DNA of 64,000 nucleotides from Chloroflexota bacterium (GTDB lineage Bacteria; Chloroflexota; UBA11872). Where the stretch lies: contig JAPPLN010000113.1 of the NCBI GenBank assembly GCA_028874175.1, positions 1 to 64,000 of the forward strand, in the 5' to 3' direction. Made by a program: the position numbers and the translations under genes. Below, piece by piece: positions 29,187-41,225 of this stretch. Each line of letters starts with the position of its first letter. Within the stretch, counting starts at the first letter, position 1. Below the pieces are notes generated by a model. The model was not told the origin of the DNA. It made no database searches and worked only from the letters and a program-made list of their open reading frames with translations.

Positions 29187-31655
29187 ATGGCCGGAGGCGA
29201 AGGCTCCCGGCTGCGACCGCTGACCATTGAGCGCCCCAAGCCAATGGCGATGCTGGGCGACGCGCCCGTGATGGAACACATCCTGCGGCTGCTGCGCGCG
29301 CATGGCTTTACCGACGTGATCGTCACGCTGCACTACCTCGGCTCGACGATTGAAAACTACTTCCAGTCAGGCGAGGACTTTGGCCTGCGGATTGCGTATA
29401 CCTACGAAAACGAGCCGCTGGGCACCGCCGGTAGCGTGGCGTTGGCCCGCGACCAGTTGACTAAGCCGTTCCTGGTGATCTCGGGCGACGCGCTTACGGA
29501 TGTGGACTTGACAGCGCTGGCGACCGCCCACAAAGCCTGCGATTCACAGGCCACATTGCTATTGGCCCGGGTCCCCAACCCGCTGGAGTACGGCGTGGTG
29601 GTGACCGAGGACGACGGACGAATCCTTCGCTTCCAGGAGAAGCCGTCCTGGGGCGAAGTGCTTAGCGACGCCGCCAACACGGGCATCTACATGCTGGATC
29701 CGGCCGTGTTCGACTTGATCCCGCCGGGACAGCAAGTCGACTTCTCCATGGACGTCTTCCCGGCCATGCTGGCCGGCGGGCGACCGCTCTACGGCCACAT
29801 CGCGGACGGCTATTGGACTGACATCGGCACACTCGACGCCTACCGGGCCGCGAATGCCGACTTGGTGTCGGGGCGGGTGCGTACGTACGGCGGCCCGTCG
29901 TATCGATCGGACGGTCCCACGGTGGATCCGACGGCTCGCGTCGACCCGACGGTGCAATTGCGGGGTCCGGTCTACGTGGGGCGCGGGAGCGAGGTCCACG
30001 CCCACGCCGCAATAAATGGCCCGGCGGTGATTGGCGACAACACCCTGATTGCTGAGCGCGCGGAAGTCAGCGACGCGGTAATCAGCGGCAACGTCGTGGT
30101 CGGTGTCGGCGCCAGCCTCGAGCAGTGCATCGTGGCGCGTCACGCCAACCTCGGGCGCGGCGTGACCATTCGTGAAGACGTGGTGATCGGCGATCGCAGC
30201 ACCCTGGCCGATGGATCGTCGGTTCGACCGGGCGTGCGCATCTGGCCGCGAAAATTCGTGGACGAAGGTGTGGTCGTGGACCGGAGCCTGATCCACGCGC
30301 CGCAGGCCCGGCGGACGATCTTCACGCATGGCGGCGTAGCCGGGCTGGCGAACTTCGAACTCACACCGGAATTCGCAGCGCGATTGGGTGCCGCCTGGGG
30401 TAGCACGCTGCCGGTCGGTTCGTCCGTCGTGGCCAACCGCGACCAGACGCGGCCCGCGCGCATGGTGAAGCGCGCGCTGATGGCGGGGCTGGCCTCCGTG
30501 GGGGTGCGAGTGATCGACATTGGCGCCACACCGTTCCCGGTCGGACGGTTCTCTTGCGCGCGGTTTGATGCCGAGGGCGCCACGCACGTGCGGACCTCGC
30601 CGTACGACGCGGCGTCTGTGGACGTGCGCTTCACGAACCCACGCGGCGTGGACATTCGACCCACCGAGCAGCGCAAGATCGAAGCCACGTTCATGCGCGA
30701 GGATTTTCGGCGCGTCGGCTCGGAGTCGATCGCCGAGATCACCGTGGCGGCCGCCGTGGAGGCGTATCAGGAGGCGTTGCTGCGCGTCGTGGCCAACTCC
30801 GAGGTAACGCACCGACACGTCGGCGTAGTGGTGGACTACAGCGACGGAACCTGCGGCGAAACGCTGCTGAGCGTGCTGACCCGCTTGGGCGTGCGCGACA
30901 CTGCCGTGGACGCCTCGCCGGTGGATGTGGGCTCCGGCGGTATGGCAATCGAAGAACGATTGGCCCGATTGGGACGAATCGTTACTGCCGTGGGCGCCAC
31001 GTTCGGTGCCGTGGTGGGTCCGGACGGAAACCGCATCTGGATCGTGGATGAGCAGGGCGCTCCCATCGACAGCCTGACCATCATTGCGCTCGTGCTTGAC
31101 GGGCTGCGGGCGAGAGGAATCGCCGGGCCATTGGCCGTGCCTTTCACGGTGCCCAACAGCCTCACGGCCTACGCCGGCGACCTGGGCTTCACGCCCATCC
31201 GTACGCAGGCCAACGTGGCCAACATGATGCAGGTGAGCGACGGCCAGCAGGCAGTCGTGGCCGCGAACGGCCGCAATGCGCTGGCGTTTCCGCATCTACA
31301 TCCGGGTCCTGACGCAATGGCAACCCTGGTGCACCTGATTAGCGCGCAGGCCTTGAGCGATCTGTCGGTGTCGGCGCGCGTCAGTTCGTTGCCGGCCTTT
31401 ACGCTGGCGCACCGCGAAGTCTCAGTGGCCTGGGAGCGGCGCGCGCAACTCATGCGCGTCCTGAACTCCCATCCCGACCGCAGCGACGAGGGCGACATCG
31501 ATGGAGTCGTCTTTGGCGAAGGCTCCGAGCGAGCGGTCGTGGTGCCTGACGACGACCGGCCGGTGTTCCGAGTGATGGCCGAGGGTGAGGGCCCGGTGGC
31601 CGCGGCGTCGCTCGCCGACGAAATCGAGCACCTGGTCGCCAGCGCCGCCCAGTGA
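29187..31655 (+). CDS. Mannose-1-phosphate guanylyltransferase fused to phosphomannomutase-like domain
   Basis: MAGGEGSRLRPLTIERPKPM, left-handed beta-helix repeats, C-terminal PGM/PMM-like region; homology appears to extend upstream of the ATG. Confidence 0.85.
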   Translation: MAGGEGSRLRPLTIERPKPMAMLGDAPVMEHILRLLRAHGFTDVIVTLHYLGSTIENYFQSGEDFGLRIAYTYENEPLGTAGSVALARDQLTKPFLVISGDALTDVDLTALATAHKACDSQATLLLARVPNPLEYGVVVTEDDGRILRFQEKPSWGEVLSDAANTGIYMLDPAVFDLIPPGQQVDFSMDVFPAMLAGGRPLYGHIADGYWTDIGTLDAYRAANADLVSGRVRTYGGPSYRSDGPTVDPTARVDPTVQLRGPVYVGRGSEVHAHAAINGPAVIGDNTLIAERAEVSDAVISGNVVVGVGASLEQCIVARHANLGRGVTIREDVVIGDRSTLADGSSVRPGVRIWPRKFVDEGVVVDRSLIHAPQARRTIFTHGGVAGLANFELTPEFAARLGAAWGSTLPVGSSVVANRDQTRPARMVKRALMAGLASVGVRVIDIGATPFPVGRFSCARFDAEGATHVRTSPYDAASVDVRFTNPRGVDIRPTEQRKIEATFMREDFRRVGSESIAEITVAAAVEAYQEALLRVVANSEVTHRHVGVVVDYSDGTCGETLLSVLTRLGVRDTAVDASPVDVGSGGMAIEERLARLGRIVTAVGATFGAVVGPDGNRIWIVDEQGAPIDSLTIIALVLDGLRARGIAGPLAVPFTVPNSLTAYAGDLGFTPIRTQANVANMMQVSDGQQAVVAANGRNALAFPHLHPGPDAMATLVHLISAQALSDLSVSARVSSLPAFTLAHREVSVAWERRAQLMRVLNSHPDRSDEGDIDGVVFGEGSERAVVVPDDDRPVFRVMAEGEGPVAAASLADEIEHLVASAAQ

Positions 31656-32002
31656 GCGCCCGCTCGGGCGTGCCGGCCCGGGTCACCGCGGTGGACATCC
31701 GTCGTGAAGGCGACGATGCGCTCGGCATTGATTGGGCCGACGGATCAGCTTCCGTGATTCCGCTGCGGGAGATTCGGCTGGCCTGTGGCTGCGCGGTCTG
31801 CCGCGATGAACTGACCGGCGCGCCGCTGCTGGATCCGGCCACGATTCCGGCCGACATTCGCGCCTACCGGATCGCGCCAGTGGGGAACTACGCGCTCACC
31901 TTCGACTGGAGCGATAGTCACAGCACGGGTATCTATCCGTGGGAGATGCTCCGCGAGCTTGCGGAGCGGACCGAGACCCAGCGACCGCAAAAAGGTCGCT
32001 AG
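31652..32002 (+). CDS. DUF971 domain protein
   Basis: IDWADGSASVIPLREIRLACGCAVC...VGNYALTFDWSDSHSTGIYPWEML. Confidence 0.82.
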   Translation: MSARSGVPARVTAVDIRREGDDALGIDWADGSASVIPLREIRLACGCAVCRDELTGAPLLDPATIPADIRAYRIAPVGNYALTFDWSDSHSTGIYPWEMLRELAERTETQRPQKGR

Positions 32003-32826
32003 CCGCCAACCCGCTCCATCGTGCGTTCATAACGGCGCTGCATTTCGGGCTCGCGCCAGTTCATGAATTCCTGCGCCACGGCGTGGGCGTTGGCTTCGGA
32101 TGGCGGCAGCGGTATCTCGATCGTGGCCATGGATATGCGGTCCGTCCCCCAGACGTAGGCCGCTACTTCGCCTTTGCTGACGATCAGGTTTACCCCCACG
32201 TTGGCTTCAACCACCGGCACGCCGTTTTCGCGCGCTCGAGCGATCACAGCCAGATTCTGCTCGCGGCTGCGCGAGCCATAGGACGGGATCAAAATGGCCT
32301 GGGCACCGTCCATCACCTGGGCGCGGGCGATCAGCGGGTTCCAGCGGTCGTTGCAGATCATCGTGCCCACGCGGGCCAGCGGGGTGTCGATGGCCTGCAG
32401 CTCGGCGCCGAGGCGGTTGAAATCCCAGTCGTCGCACGAACCCTCGGCGAGCTGCGTCTTGTAGTACGTCCCGCAGTGTTCGCCCTCGGGTCCAAAGATG
32501 ATCGCGGCGTTGTAGACCCCGTCGTCGCGCCTTTCGGCGTAGCCGAAGCAGAGCACAATGCTTAGTTCGCACGCGAGCTTGCTGAAACGCTGGAGACAGG
32601 GACCATCGGGCGGCTCCGCAATCTCCCACATGTCAGCGCGGAGATCCGGATCCTCGATGACGTCCATGACGACGTAGCCCTCCAGGAAACCCTCCGGAGC
32701 TACCACGAGTTCCGCACCTTGGGCCGCGGCCTGGCGCACGAAGTCCTCCAGCTTGTCGGCGTTGGCGGCCTTGTCCCACTTCTTGGGCTTGATGGACAAA
32801 GCCGCCGCACGGACTGATCGATACAT
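31999..32826 (-). CDS. Carbon-nitrogen hydrolase (nitrilase superfamily)
   Basis: Glu (VVAPEGF), Lys (YYKTQL), Cys (MICNDRWNP) positions of the catalytic triad. Confidence 0.85.
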   Translation of the reverse strand: MYRSVRAAALSIKPKKWDKAANADKLEDFVRQAAAQGAELVVAPEGFLEGYVVMDVIEDPDLRADMWEIAEPPDGPCLQRFSKLACELSIVLCFGYAERRDDGVYNAAIIFGPEGEHCGTYYKTQLAEGSCDDWDFNRLGAELQAIDTPLARVGTMICNDRWNPLIARAQVMDGAQAILIPSYGSRSREQNLAVIARARENGVPVVEANVGVNLIVSKGEVAAYVWGTDRISMATIEIPLPPSEANAHAVAQEFMNWREPEMQRRYERTMERVGG

Positions 32827-32948
32827 CGTGAAATCCCTTTCGAACTCGAAACGCTCAGCCCAGTTCAGAAACGCTGACGACCCTCGGCACCCTTGTCAAA
32901 CATAAGTAGTTCGCTTCCGAATTACTTACGGGTCACGCTCACGTTCGC

Positions 32949-33503
32949 TCAGGCGTCAGGGCGGTCGCGTGGTCCGAGCCAAACGTTCTCGGGGACGCCT
33001 GCCTCGTGGTTGAGGGCGCGCGCGAGTTCGAAAAGCACGTCGCTCAGCCGGTTCAGGAAGACTGGGACATCCGGGCTGACGAGTGCCTCCGAAGCGAGAC
33101 GAAAAACCTCGCGTTCGGCGCGGCGGCAAACGGTCCGGGCCAGATTGACGCTGGCCGCCGCGGGCGTGCCGCCGGGCAGGATGAAGTGCTGGAGCGGCGG
33201 TAGTTCCGCCCGGTAGCCGTCAAGCCACGTGTCCAGCGCCGATACGTCCGATGACGTGATGCGGTCGCCACGGGCTCTTCCGCCGGGATTCGCCAGATCC
33301 GAACCCAGGGTGAACAGCCGGGTCTGTATCCAGGCCAGACGGTCCAGGTGATCGCCCGGCGGGCAGGAACTCATGGCAACACCGAGCGCGGAATTCAACT
33401 CGTCGACCGACCCGAGGGCAGCGATGCGGCCGTCGGTCTTCGAAACGCGCGCGCCGTCGAAGAGGCTGGTCTGGCCCTGGTCGCCATGGTGCTTACGGGT
33501 CAA
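32949..33503 (-). CDS. ATP:cob(I)alamin adenosyltransferase (PduO type)
   Basis: GQTSLFDGARVSKTDGRIAALGSVDELNSALG; RTVCRRAEREVF; LNRLSDVLFELAR. Confidence 0.9.
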   Translation of the reverse strand: MTRKHHGDQGQTSLFDGARVSKTDGRIAALGSVDELNSALGVAMSSCPPGDHLDRLAWIQTRLFTLGSDLANPGGRARGDRITSSDVSALDTWLDGYRAELPPLQHFILPGGTPAAASVNLARTVCRRAEREVFRLASEALVSPDVPVFLNRLSDVLFELARALNHEAGVPENVWLGPRDRPDA

Positions 33504-33560
33504 TGGCGCCTCAGGACGGGTTTCCGAGAGGAATGTTTCACGTGAAACATCGCAGCAGTC

Positions 33561-35033
33561 TCATGCGGATCTGGCGCGGTCGGGGAGAAGTACTCGGGCA
33601 ATGGAGTCGCCGCCGATGTCGCGCCACCCGGACCCCGGCTGGGCCAATCGACGCGCCAGCGGCGAGTCGGTTTGGATGACCACGGCGTCGGGATCGATGT
33701 CCATGAGCTTCTGGCGCCAGCCGGGCTCCAGACCTGTGACCGAGAGGTAGTCGCCGAGCGCATCCGGCACGAAGAGGTCGAATCGGCCATCAATGAACAC
33801 ACGCGCATCTGGCCACAGGGCCCAGGTGAGGAACGCGCCCCAATGGTAGGTGCCGAAGATTCGCGTCGCTCCGGTGTCGGCCACGAGATCGCGGGCCGCA
33901 GTCGGCATGGGCACGACGGACGGGCCGTCGAGCGTGCGTGGGCTCACGGCGGCGGCAACGCCGAAGGTCGCGGCCACCGCGAGCGCGGCGCTGGCTTGGA
34001 CTGCCCAGCCGGGAAGAGGTAGGCGGGCGGCGCTGGCAGTCGCCAACGGATACGCCACCAGGAGCGGCGCCAGCACCGCGGCGAAGGGCATGACTTTGCG
34101 GGTACTCAATCCGGCCGCCAACACCAGGATCAGCAACCCCAGCATGGCGGGCTCGATTCGAGCTCGGCGCAGGATCAGCAGCAAACCCAGCAGGACGAGG
34201 AAGGCCGCGAAAAACCACCAGGTCTCGCTGAAGGCCTCGGGCGGCCGCCAGTCGCTGTTGAAGCGACGAAACTCGCCGCCCCATTGAAAGAACGGCTGGG
34301 CGAGCAGGCGGACCCCCGACGGATTGAGGGCCGGTGCGACGACCGACATGGCCATGGCGGCGGCGAAGGGTCCAAGGCGTGTACGGGGGCGCGGACCGAT
34401 GAAGGGCAGCCGGGACCGTGCCCAGAGAGCTTCGAATAGGAGGGTGCCGAGCAGGGCGAAGCCGATGGGGAACGACGCGTGTACGTTGCCCCATATCACG
34501 AACATGAGCGGCAGCAGCCAGATCCAACGTGAGCCCGTGCGCCGGTGATGCAACGCCAGGACGGCCGTAAGGACGGCGGCCAGTAGTCCGAATGCCAGCG
34601 GACGGATGCCGGCGAACGGGAACAGCGGTAGGGATGCCGTCACCAGCGCGGCGGTTCGCATCCATGGGCCGACGCCGTGGGCGGCCAGCGTGCGTTCGAG
34701 CAGGCCCCAGATGAGGGCGTAGACGGCGGCTATGCCCAGGACCGCGGCTATAACTCCGCCCAGGTCCACCAGTTGAAAAATGATCAGGGCGGGAAGCCAC
34801 TCGTGGACTGTCCAGACCGCGTCCCCGGCGCTGAAGGTGAATGGATCGGGATAGGGGAGTTCGCCCCGGCTGGCGATAAAGCGGCCGTTGTTGAGGTGGA
34901 TCCAGAGGTCGGCGTCCAGTGGCTGGGCGGCGGCCAGCGCGGCGATGGCCAGTATCGCGGCGGCGGGCGCCGCGCCAATGCGTCGACCGACGTTGGCGGA
35001 CACCTGCTCGGCGGCCTGAGACAGCGCAGGCAC
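33561..35033 (-). CDS. Multi-spanning membrane protein
   Basis: Many hydrophobic helices; DADLWIHLNNGRFI near N-terminus; no family named. Confidence 0.65.
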   Translation of the reverse strand: MPALSQAAEQVSANVGRRIGAAPAAAILAIAALAAAQPLDADLWIHLNNGRFIASRGELPYPDPFTFSAGDAVWTVHEWLPALIIFQLVDLGGVIAAVLGIAAVYALIWGLLERTLAAHGVGPWMRTAALVTASLPLFPFAGIRPLAFGLLAAVLTAVLALHHRRTGSRWIWLLPLMFVIWGNVHASFPIGFALLGTLLFEALWARSRLPFIGPRPRTRLGPFAAAMAMSVVAPALNPSGVRLLAQPFFQWGGEFRRFNSDWRPPEAFSETWWFFAAFLVLLGLLLILRRARIEPAMLGLLILVLAAGLSTRKVMPFAAVLAPLLVAYPLATASAARLPLPGWAVQASAALAVAATFGVAAAVSPRTLDGPSVVPMPTAARDLVADTGATRIFGTYHWGAFLTWALWPDARVFIDGRFDLFVPDALGDYLSVTGLEPGWRQKLMDIDPDAVVIQTDSPLARRLAQPGSGWRDIGGDSIARVLLPDRARSA

Positions 35034-35045
35034 GGCCCGTGATTC

Positions 35046-36071
35046 CTAACGTGTTGTCGGCAGATTTCGCCGCAAGAATTCGGCGCTGTTGCGGACGACG
35101 GTCTGAGCGCTGGCGTTAAGCAAATGTCCCACGCCGGGGTAGAGGTAGAGGTTACTTGCCACGCCGGCCTCCCGCAGAGCCAGCCGGAGCTTTGACGCCC
35201 ACGTCGGGTTAACCGCCAGATCGTTCCCGCCTTGGTGGATGTCCACCGGGCCGGTCAGCCCTTCGAGATAGTTGCCTGCGGACAGGGCGGCGCGCAACTG
35301 GTCGCTTGAGCGGGAGGTTGGGACCCGGTAGTAGTCGGAGATGTCGTCAAGCCAGACGCTGAGCGGCGCCCAGAGCGCTATCGGGCCAATCCAGGGGTCC
35401 ACGACGCCGGCGCGGATGGCCAGTTCGCCACCGAGGCTATGCCCCCAAATGCCAATGCGACCCGGCTGAGCTTCGGGGAACTCGCGGGCCGCGGACGCCA
35501 GGTTGAGAACGTCGATCACGAATTCCAGGCGAGCGCCGATGTTGAGCCGCGAGTCGTCTTGCGAACCGCCGAGCCCGCGATAGTCCGTGGCAAGGGTCAC
35601 CACGCCGCGCCGGGCCAGGGCGTCGGCCATGACGCGCGTGCCCACGCCGGTGGCGTACTGGCTTGGCAGCACGTAGCCGTGATTGAGCAGGACGACTGGA
35701 AAGAGACCCTGGCCGGTCGGGATGGTGGCCATGCCCGTGATGTGCAGGCCGTCGGAGTTGTAGCTCATGACGTACGAGGTGTAGTCGTCGTGACGATCGG
35801 CCACCTTGTGCAGGCGAATCTCCGAGGGCGGAAAGTTGCGCGCGCGCAGCGCGGGAATCGAGAGAGGTGACCCGCCGGGACTTCGGTCGTTGGGCCGGCC
35901 AACCAGGTTCCAGACGTCGCAGGCGCTCATGGCCGGGGCGGTGGAGCTGGCCGCGAGCAGGCCGAGTAGTCGCCGGCGCGGGAGCCCAGGACCCACACCC
36001 CAACCCTTTCGCACGGGGCGAGGGAGCAGAAGGCGGCGGATCGACGCGGACATGGGCGGAAATGTCTCCAA
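35046..36071 (-). CDS. Alpha/beta hydrolase with N-terminal signal-like region
   Basis: GIWGHSLGGELAIRAG nucleophile elbow; VDIHQGGNDLAVNPTWA; GVGHLLN. Confidence 0.8.
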   Translation of the reverse strand: METFPPMSASIRRLLLPRPVRKGWGVGPGLPRRRLLGLLAASSTAPAMSACDVWNLVGRPNDRSPGGSPLSIPALRARNFPPSEIRLHKVADRHDDYTSYVMSYNSDGLHITGMATIPTGQGLFPVVLLNHGYVLPSQYATGVGTRVMADALARRGVVTLATDYRGLGGSQDDSRLNIGARLEFVIDVLNLASAAREFPEAQPGRIGIWGHSLGGELAIRAGVVDPWIGPIALWAPLSVWLDDISDYYRVPTSRSSDQLRAALSAGNYLEGLTGPVDIHQGGNDLAVNPTWASKLRLALREAGVASNLYLYPGVGHLLNASAQTVVRNSAEFLRRNLPTTR

Positions 36072-36106
36072 CGTGTGCGAGGTTGACGCCGACCGCTTGG
36101 GTGGGG

Positions 36107-37123
36107 TTACCGGTCTATTGAGGCTAGTCCGTCCGAGACGCGCTCGACGACGCGGGACTCGACGGCGCGGGCCGCAGCATTGAGCGCGTTTTCCACCGCC
36201 ATGGCATTAGATCGTCCGTGTCCAATGATGACCACGCCGTTAACTCCGAGCAGCGGTGTACCGCCGTATTGAGCGTAGTCGGTGCGACGCCGTACCGCGC
36301 GGAACGCTGGATACATAAAGGCAACCCCGGGGAGCGTGTAGGGGCGGCGTCGGACGGCGGCGCGAAGTTCACCCACCGCAAACTCAGCCGTGGCCTCGAA
36401 GGACTTCAGGACCAGGTTGCCTGTGAAGCCGTCGCAGACCACCACATCAGCGCTGCTGTTGAAGAGCCCCCCCGGCTCAATATTGCCGACAAAGTCGAGT
36501 GGTGAGGCCGCCAGGAGTTCGGCGGCCGCGAAGGTCAGCGGGCTACCCTTGGTGGCCTCCTCGCCGATGCTCAACACCCCGGCGCGGGGGTTCGGCGTCC
36601 CGAGCACCTGGCGCAGGTAGACCTCGCCCATCAGGCCAAAGTCGCGCAGATGTTCGGGTCGGGCCTCGGCGTTGGCACCGACGTCGATGAGCAGCGTAGG
36701 GGCTTCGCGACCGGGGATGAGGACCGCAAGACCGGGCCGGTCCACGCCGGCTGCACGCCCAACGACGAGGACGCCAGCCGCCATTGTGGCGCCGGTGTTT
36801 CCCATCGATACAAGGGCCTGTGCCTCCCCGGAGCGGACGAGCTCCGCGCAGCGCCGGATCGAGGCGTCCCGAGTGGATCGCACGGCTTGTACTGGGTGTT
36901 CATCCATTCCGATGGTGGTCGGCCCCGATTCCAGGCGCCAGGCGGAGGGGTCCTCGCCGCCGCTCGACAGCAGACCGCGCATGACGTCGATGTCGCCGAC
37001 CAGGATGGCGCGTTGGCCGGTTGACCTGGCCCAGCCGAGGGCTCCCTCAATAGTGGCGTCCGGCGCCCGGTCACCGCCCATGACGTCCAGGGCGATGGCC
37101 GGTCTCTCGGCGGCGGCCGTCAT
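36107..37123 (-). CDS. plsX: Phosphate acyltransferase
   Basis: IALDVMGGDRAPDATIEGAL; VSMGNTGATMAAGVL; DVGANAEARPEHL; VCDGFTGNLVLKS. Confidence 0.93.
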   Translation of the reverse strand: MTAAAERPAIALDVMGGDRAPDATIEGALGWARSTGQRAILVGDIDVMRGLLSSGGEDPSAWRLESGPTTIGMDEHPVQAVRSTRDASIRRCAELVRSGEAQALVSMGNTGATMAAGVLVVGRAAGVDRPGLAVLIPGREAPTLLIDVGANAEARPEHLRDFGLMGEVYLRQVLGTPNPRAGVLSIGEEATKGSPLTFAAAELLAASPLDFVGNIEPGGLFNSSADVVVCDGFTGNLVLKSFEATAEFAVGELRAAVRRRPYTLPGVAFMYPAFRAVRRRTDYAQYGGTPLLGVNGVVIIGHGRSNAMAVENALNAAARAVESRVVERVSDGLASIDR

Positions 37124-37133
37124 GCGTGGATCG

Positions 37134-39104
<1,971 letters not shown>

Positions 39105-39377
39105 TCAGTGGGACGGGTGTGCCTGATATTCGCAGGACCAGCAGGCCAGTGAGGCCAGCCGATCACTGCGCGGACGTGTGCGGCAGGGCGGCGGTTTCGG
39201 ATAGGTTCTTTCCGTTGATGCCCGAACCGCCTCCACTTTCTTGTGCCCGGGATCAGGTGGTCTGTTCGATGGACCCATCGTACCACAGGACGATCGATTT
39301 GAGACCGTCGTCTCCCACCGCAGCAGGCCGTGATCTGGCGCTGCTGCCCAATATGAAGCTACAAAAGAACTATCCGA

Positions 39378-40445
39378 CTACTCCACAAACACCCCGTCTT
39401 CTTGCAGGAGTGCACCATCGAGGTACAGCGCGCTATCCGTGCGCAGATCCTTCACCATGTCCCAGTGAACCGCGGACTGATTCTTACCGCCGGTGAACTC
39501 GTAGGAACGGCCCACGGCCAGATGGACCGTGCCGCCCATCTTTTCGTCGAAGAGGATGTTCTTGGTGTGGCGCTTGATTCCGTCGTTGGTCCCAATGCCG
39601 ATCTCGCCCAGGCGTCGGGCGCCGGGATCGGTGTCGAGGATGGCGTTGAGGAAGTCCTCGCCGCGTTCGGCTGTGGCTTCGACGATCAGGCCATCCTTGA
39701 AGGTCAGCGTGATGCCGTCCACCTGGCGGCCCTGGTAGATGGCAGGGAACTCATAGGTGATGCGGCCGTTGACGCTGTCTTCAATCGGGGCGGTAAAGAT
39801 CTCGCCGTCCGGCATGTTCTTCTTGCCGTCGGCCGGCTCCCAGATGCGTCCAGCGGTCCGGAGCGTGAGGTCGGTGTCGGGTCCGACGATGCGGACTTCC
39901 GAACCCGCTTCGAGCCGCGTCTTCAGCGAGGTCAGGCGAGCCGTCATCTCGGACCAGTCGATGTTGGTGGCGCCGTAGAGGAAGTCGGCGTACTCGCTCA
40001 GCGACATCTCAGCCTCTTGGGCCAACGCATTCGTCGGGTAGTCGCAGAGGACCCAGCGTACGTTCTCGATGATCTGGTCCATGACAGGGCGTCGGGCAAT
40101 CATCGTTTTGGCCAGCCTGGACGGGTCGACGTTGGCCAGGGCACGCGTGTTCTCGGTGGCGCGGATGCGGATGGCGACCTGGATTGAGTCGGCCTGGAAC
40201 TTGGCAATCGGGTCCAGGAACTCAAGCTGGTCGTCGCTAGCTTCTGACAGGAATGCCTCCTGCGCTTCCTCAAAGCCGACATTGAGCCGGGGGTGCCCGC
40301 CGGCCGCCAGCACGCGCCGGTAGCAGGCCATCAGGAGCGGTTGAGCGTTGGCGGTGCCGTCGATCACGACCAGGTCGCCGGGGCCGACCTCGGTCGAGTG
40401 CTGCACTAGGATGTCGGCAAGCGCTTCCACGCGGGGATCAGTCAC
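39378..40445 (-). CDS. M29-family aminopeptidase
   Basis: TDTDLTLRTAGR-like stretch, FTAPIEDSVNGRITYEFPAIYQGRQV, IGTNDGIKRHTKNILFDEKMGGTVHLAVGRSY; likely GTG start. Confidence 0.85.
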   Translation of the reverse strand: MTDPRVEALADILVQHSTEVGPGDLVVIDGTANAQPLLMACYRRVLAAGGHPRLNVGFEEAQEAFLSEASDDQLEFLDPIAKFQADSIQVAIRIRATENTRALANVDPSRLAKTMIARRPVMDQIIENVRWVLCDYPTNALAQEAEMSLSEYADFLYGATNIDWSEMTARLTSLKTRLEAGSEVRIVGPDTDLTLRTAGRIWEPADGKKNMPDGEIFTAPIEDSVNGRITYEFPAIYQGRQVDGITLTFKDGLIVEATAERGEDFLNAILDTDPGARRLGEIGIGTNDGIKRHTKNILFDEKMGGTVHLAVGRSYEFTGGKNQSAVHWDMVKDLRTDSALYLDGALLQEDGVFVE

Positions 40446-40578
40446 GGAACAAGTCCTCGGGCAGTTAATGGCGGAGATGAGCCCATCCTCTAACGCCGCC
40501 CACGCAGCGCTCAACCTAATGCCCGTAGGGAAAGCACCGAAAGCTCGCGCGCGTTGATCCCAACGAGGCTGGGCCGGC

Positions 40579-41139
40579 ATGCCTGACCTCCGGCCCTGGA
40601 AGATCCTGGGATCGCGCACGGTCTCCAGCGACCGCTGGCTGACCCACACGCTGGAGCACGTGCGGCTCCCGAGCGGCCTGGAGATTTCGCAGTACCACGT
40701 GCTGAATCAGAACGACTTCTGCTTGATGGTGGCGGTCACGCCCGCCTGCGAGGTCCCTCTGGTGCGCCAGTACAAGCACGGTGCCCGTGACGTGGTGCTG
40801 GAGTTTCCCGCGGGGCTGGTGGAAGACGACGAGACGCCGGAAGCCGCCGCTGCCCGCGAGCTGCTCGAAGAGACCGGCTACGCAGGTCGCATGCATTGCG
40901 CCGGGACGCTGCTGACGAGTCCTTCACGCAATCGCAATCTGGCTCACGTTTTCGTCGTCTTGGACGCCGAGCAGGTTTGCGAGCCTGAGCCCGAGGAGAC
41001 GGAACAGATCGAGGTCGTCATGACTCCGCTCGCCCGACTGCCCGGGCTGGTTGCCGAAGGAGCCATCCGTGACCTAGGTTCACTGGCGACATATACCCGG
41101 GCGCGGGCAGCATTTCCGAGTCTTGGCTGGGAGGGCTGA
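40579..41139 (+). CDS. NUDIX hydrolase (ADP-ribose pyrophosphatase-like)
   Basis: EFPAGLVEDDETPEAAAARELLEETGY. Confidence 0.9.
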   Translation: MPDLRPWKILGSRTVSSDRWLTHTLEHVRLPSGLEISQYHVLNQNDFCLMVAVTPACEVPLVRQYKHGARDVVLEFPAGLVEDDETPEAAAARELLEETGYAGRMHCAGTLLTSPSRNRNLAHVFVVLDAEQVCEPEPEETEQIEVVMTPLARLPGLVAEGAIRDLGSLATYTRARAAFPSLGWEG

Positions 41140-41225
41140 GGCGGGCTACAGGCAGAACCCGCAGCCAGTAGGTAGCATGCGCTTCCGAATGTCCGCGTAG
41201 CGCGCGACGGTCCCTGACCCCACCA

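Noticed and set aside
29559-31295. 578-aa minus-strand ORF
   Set aside because: Lies fully antisense to the confident nucleotidyltransferase/PMM fusion; His/Arg-rich composition typical of the complementary frame of high-GC genes.
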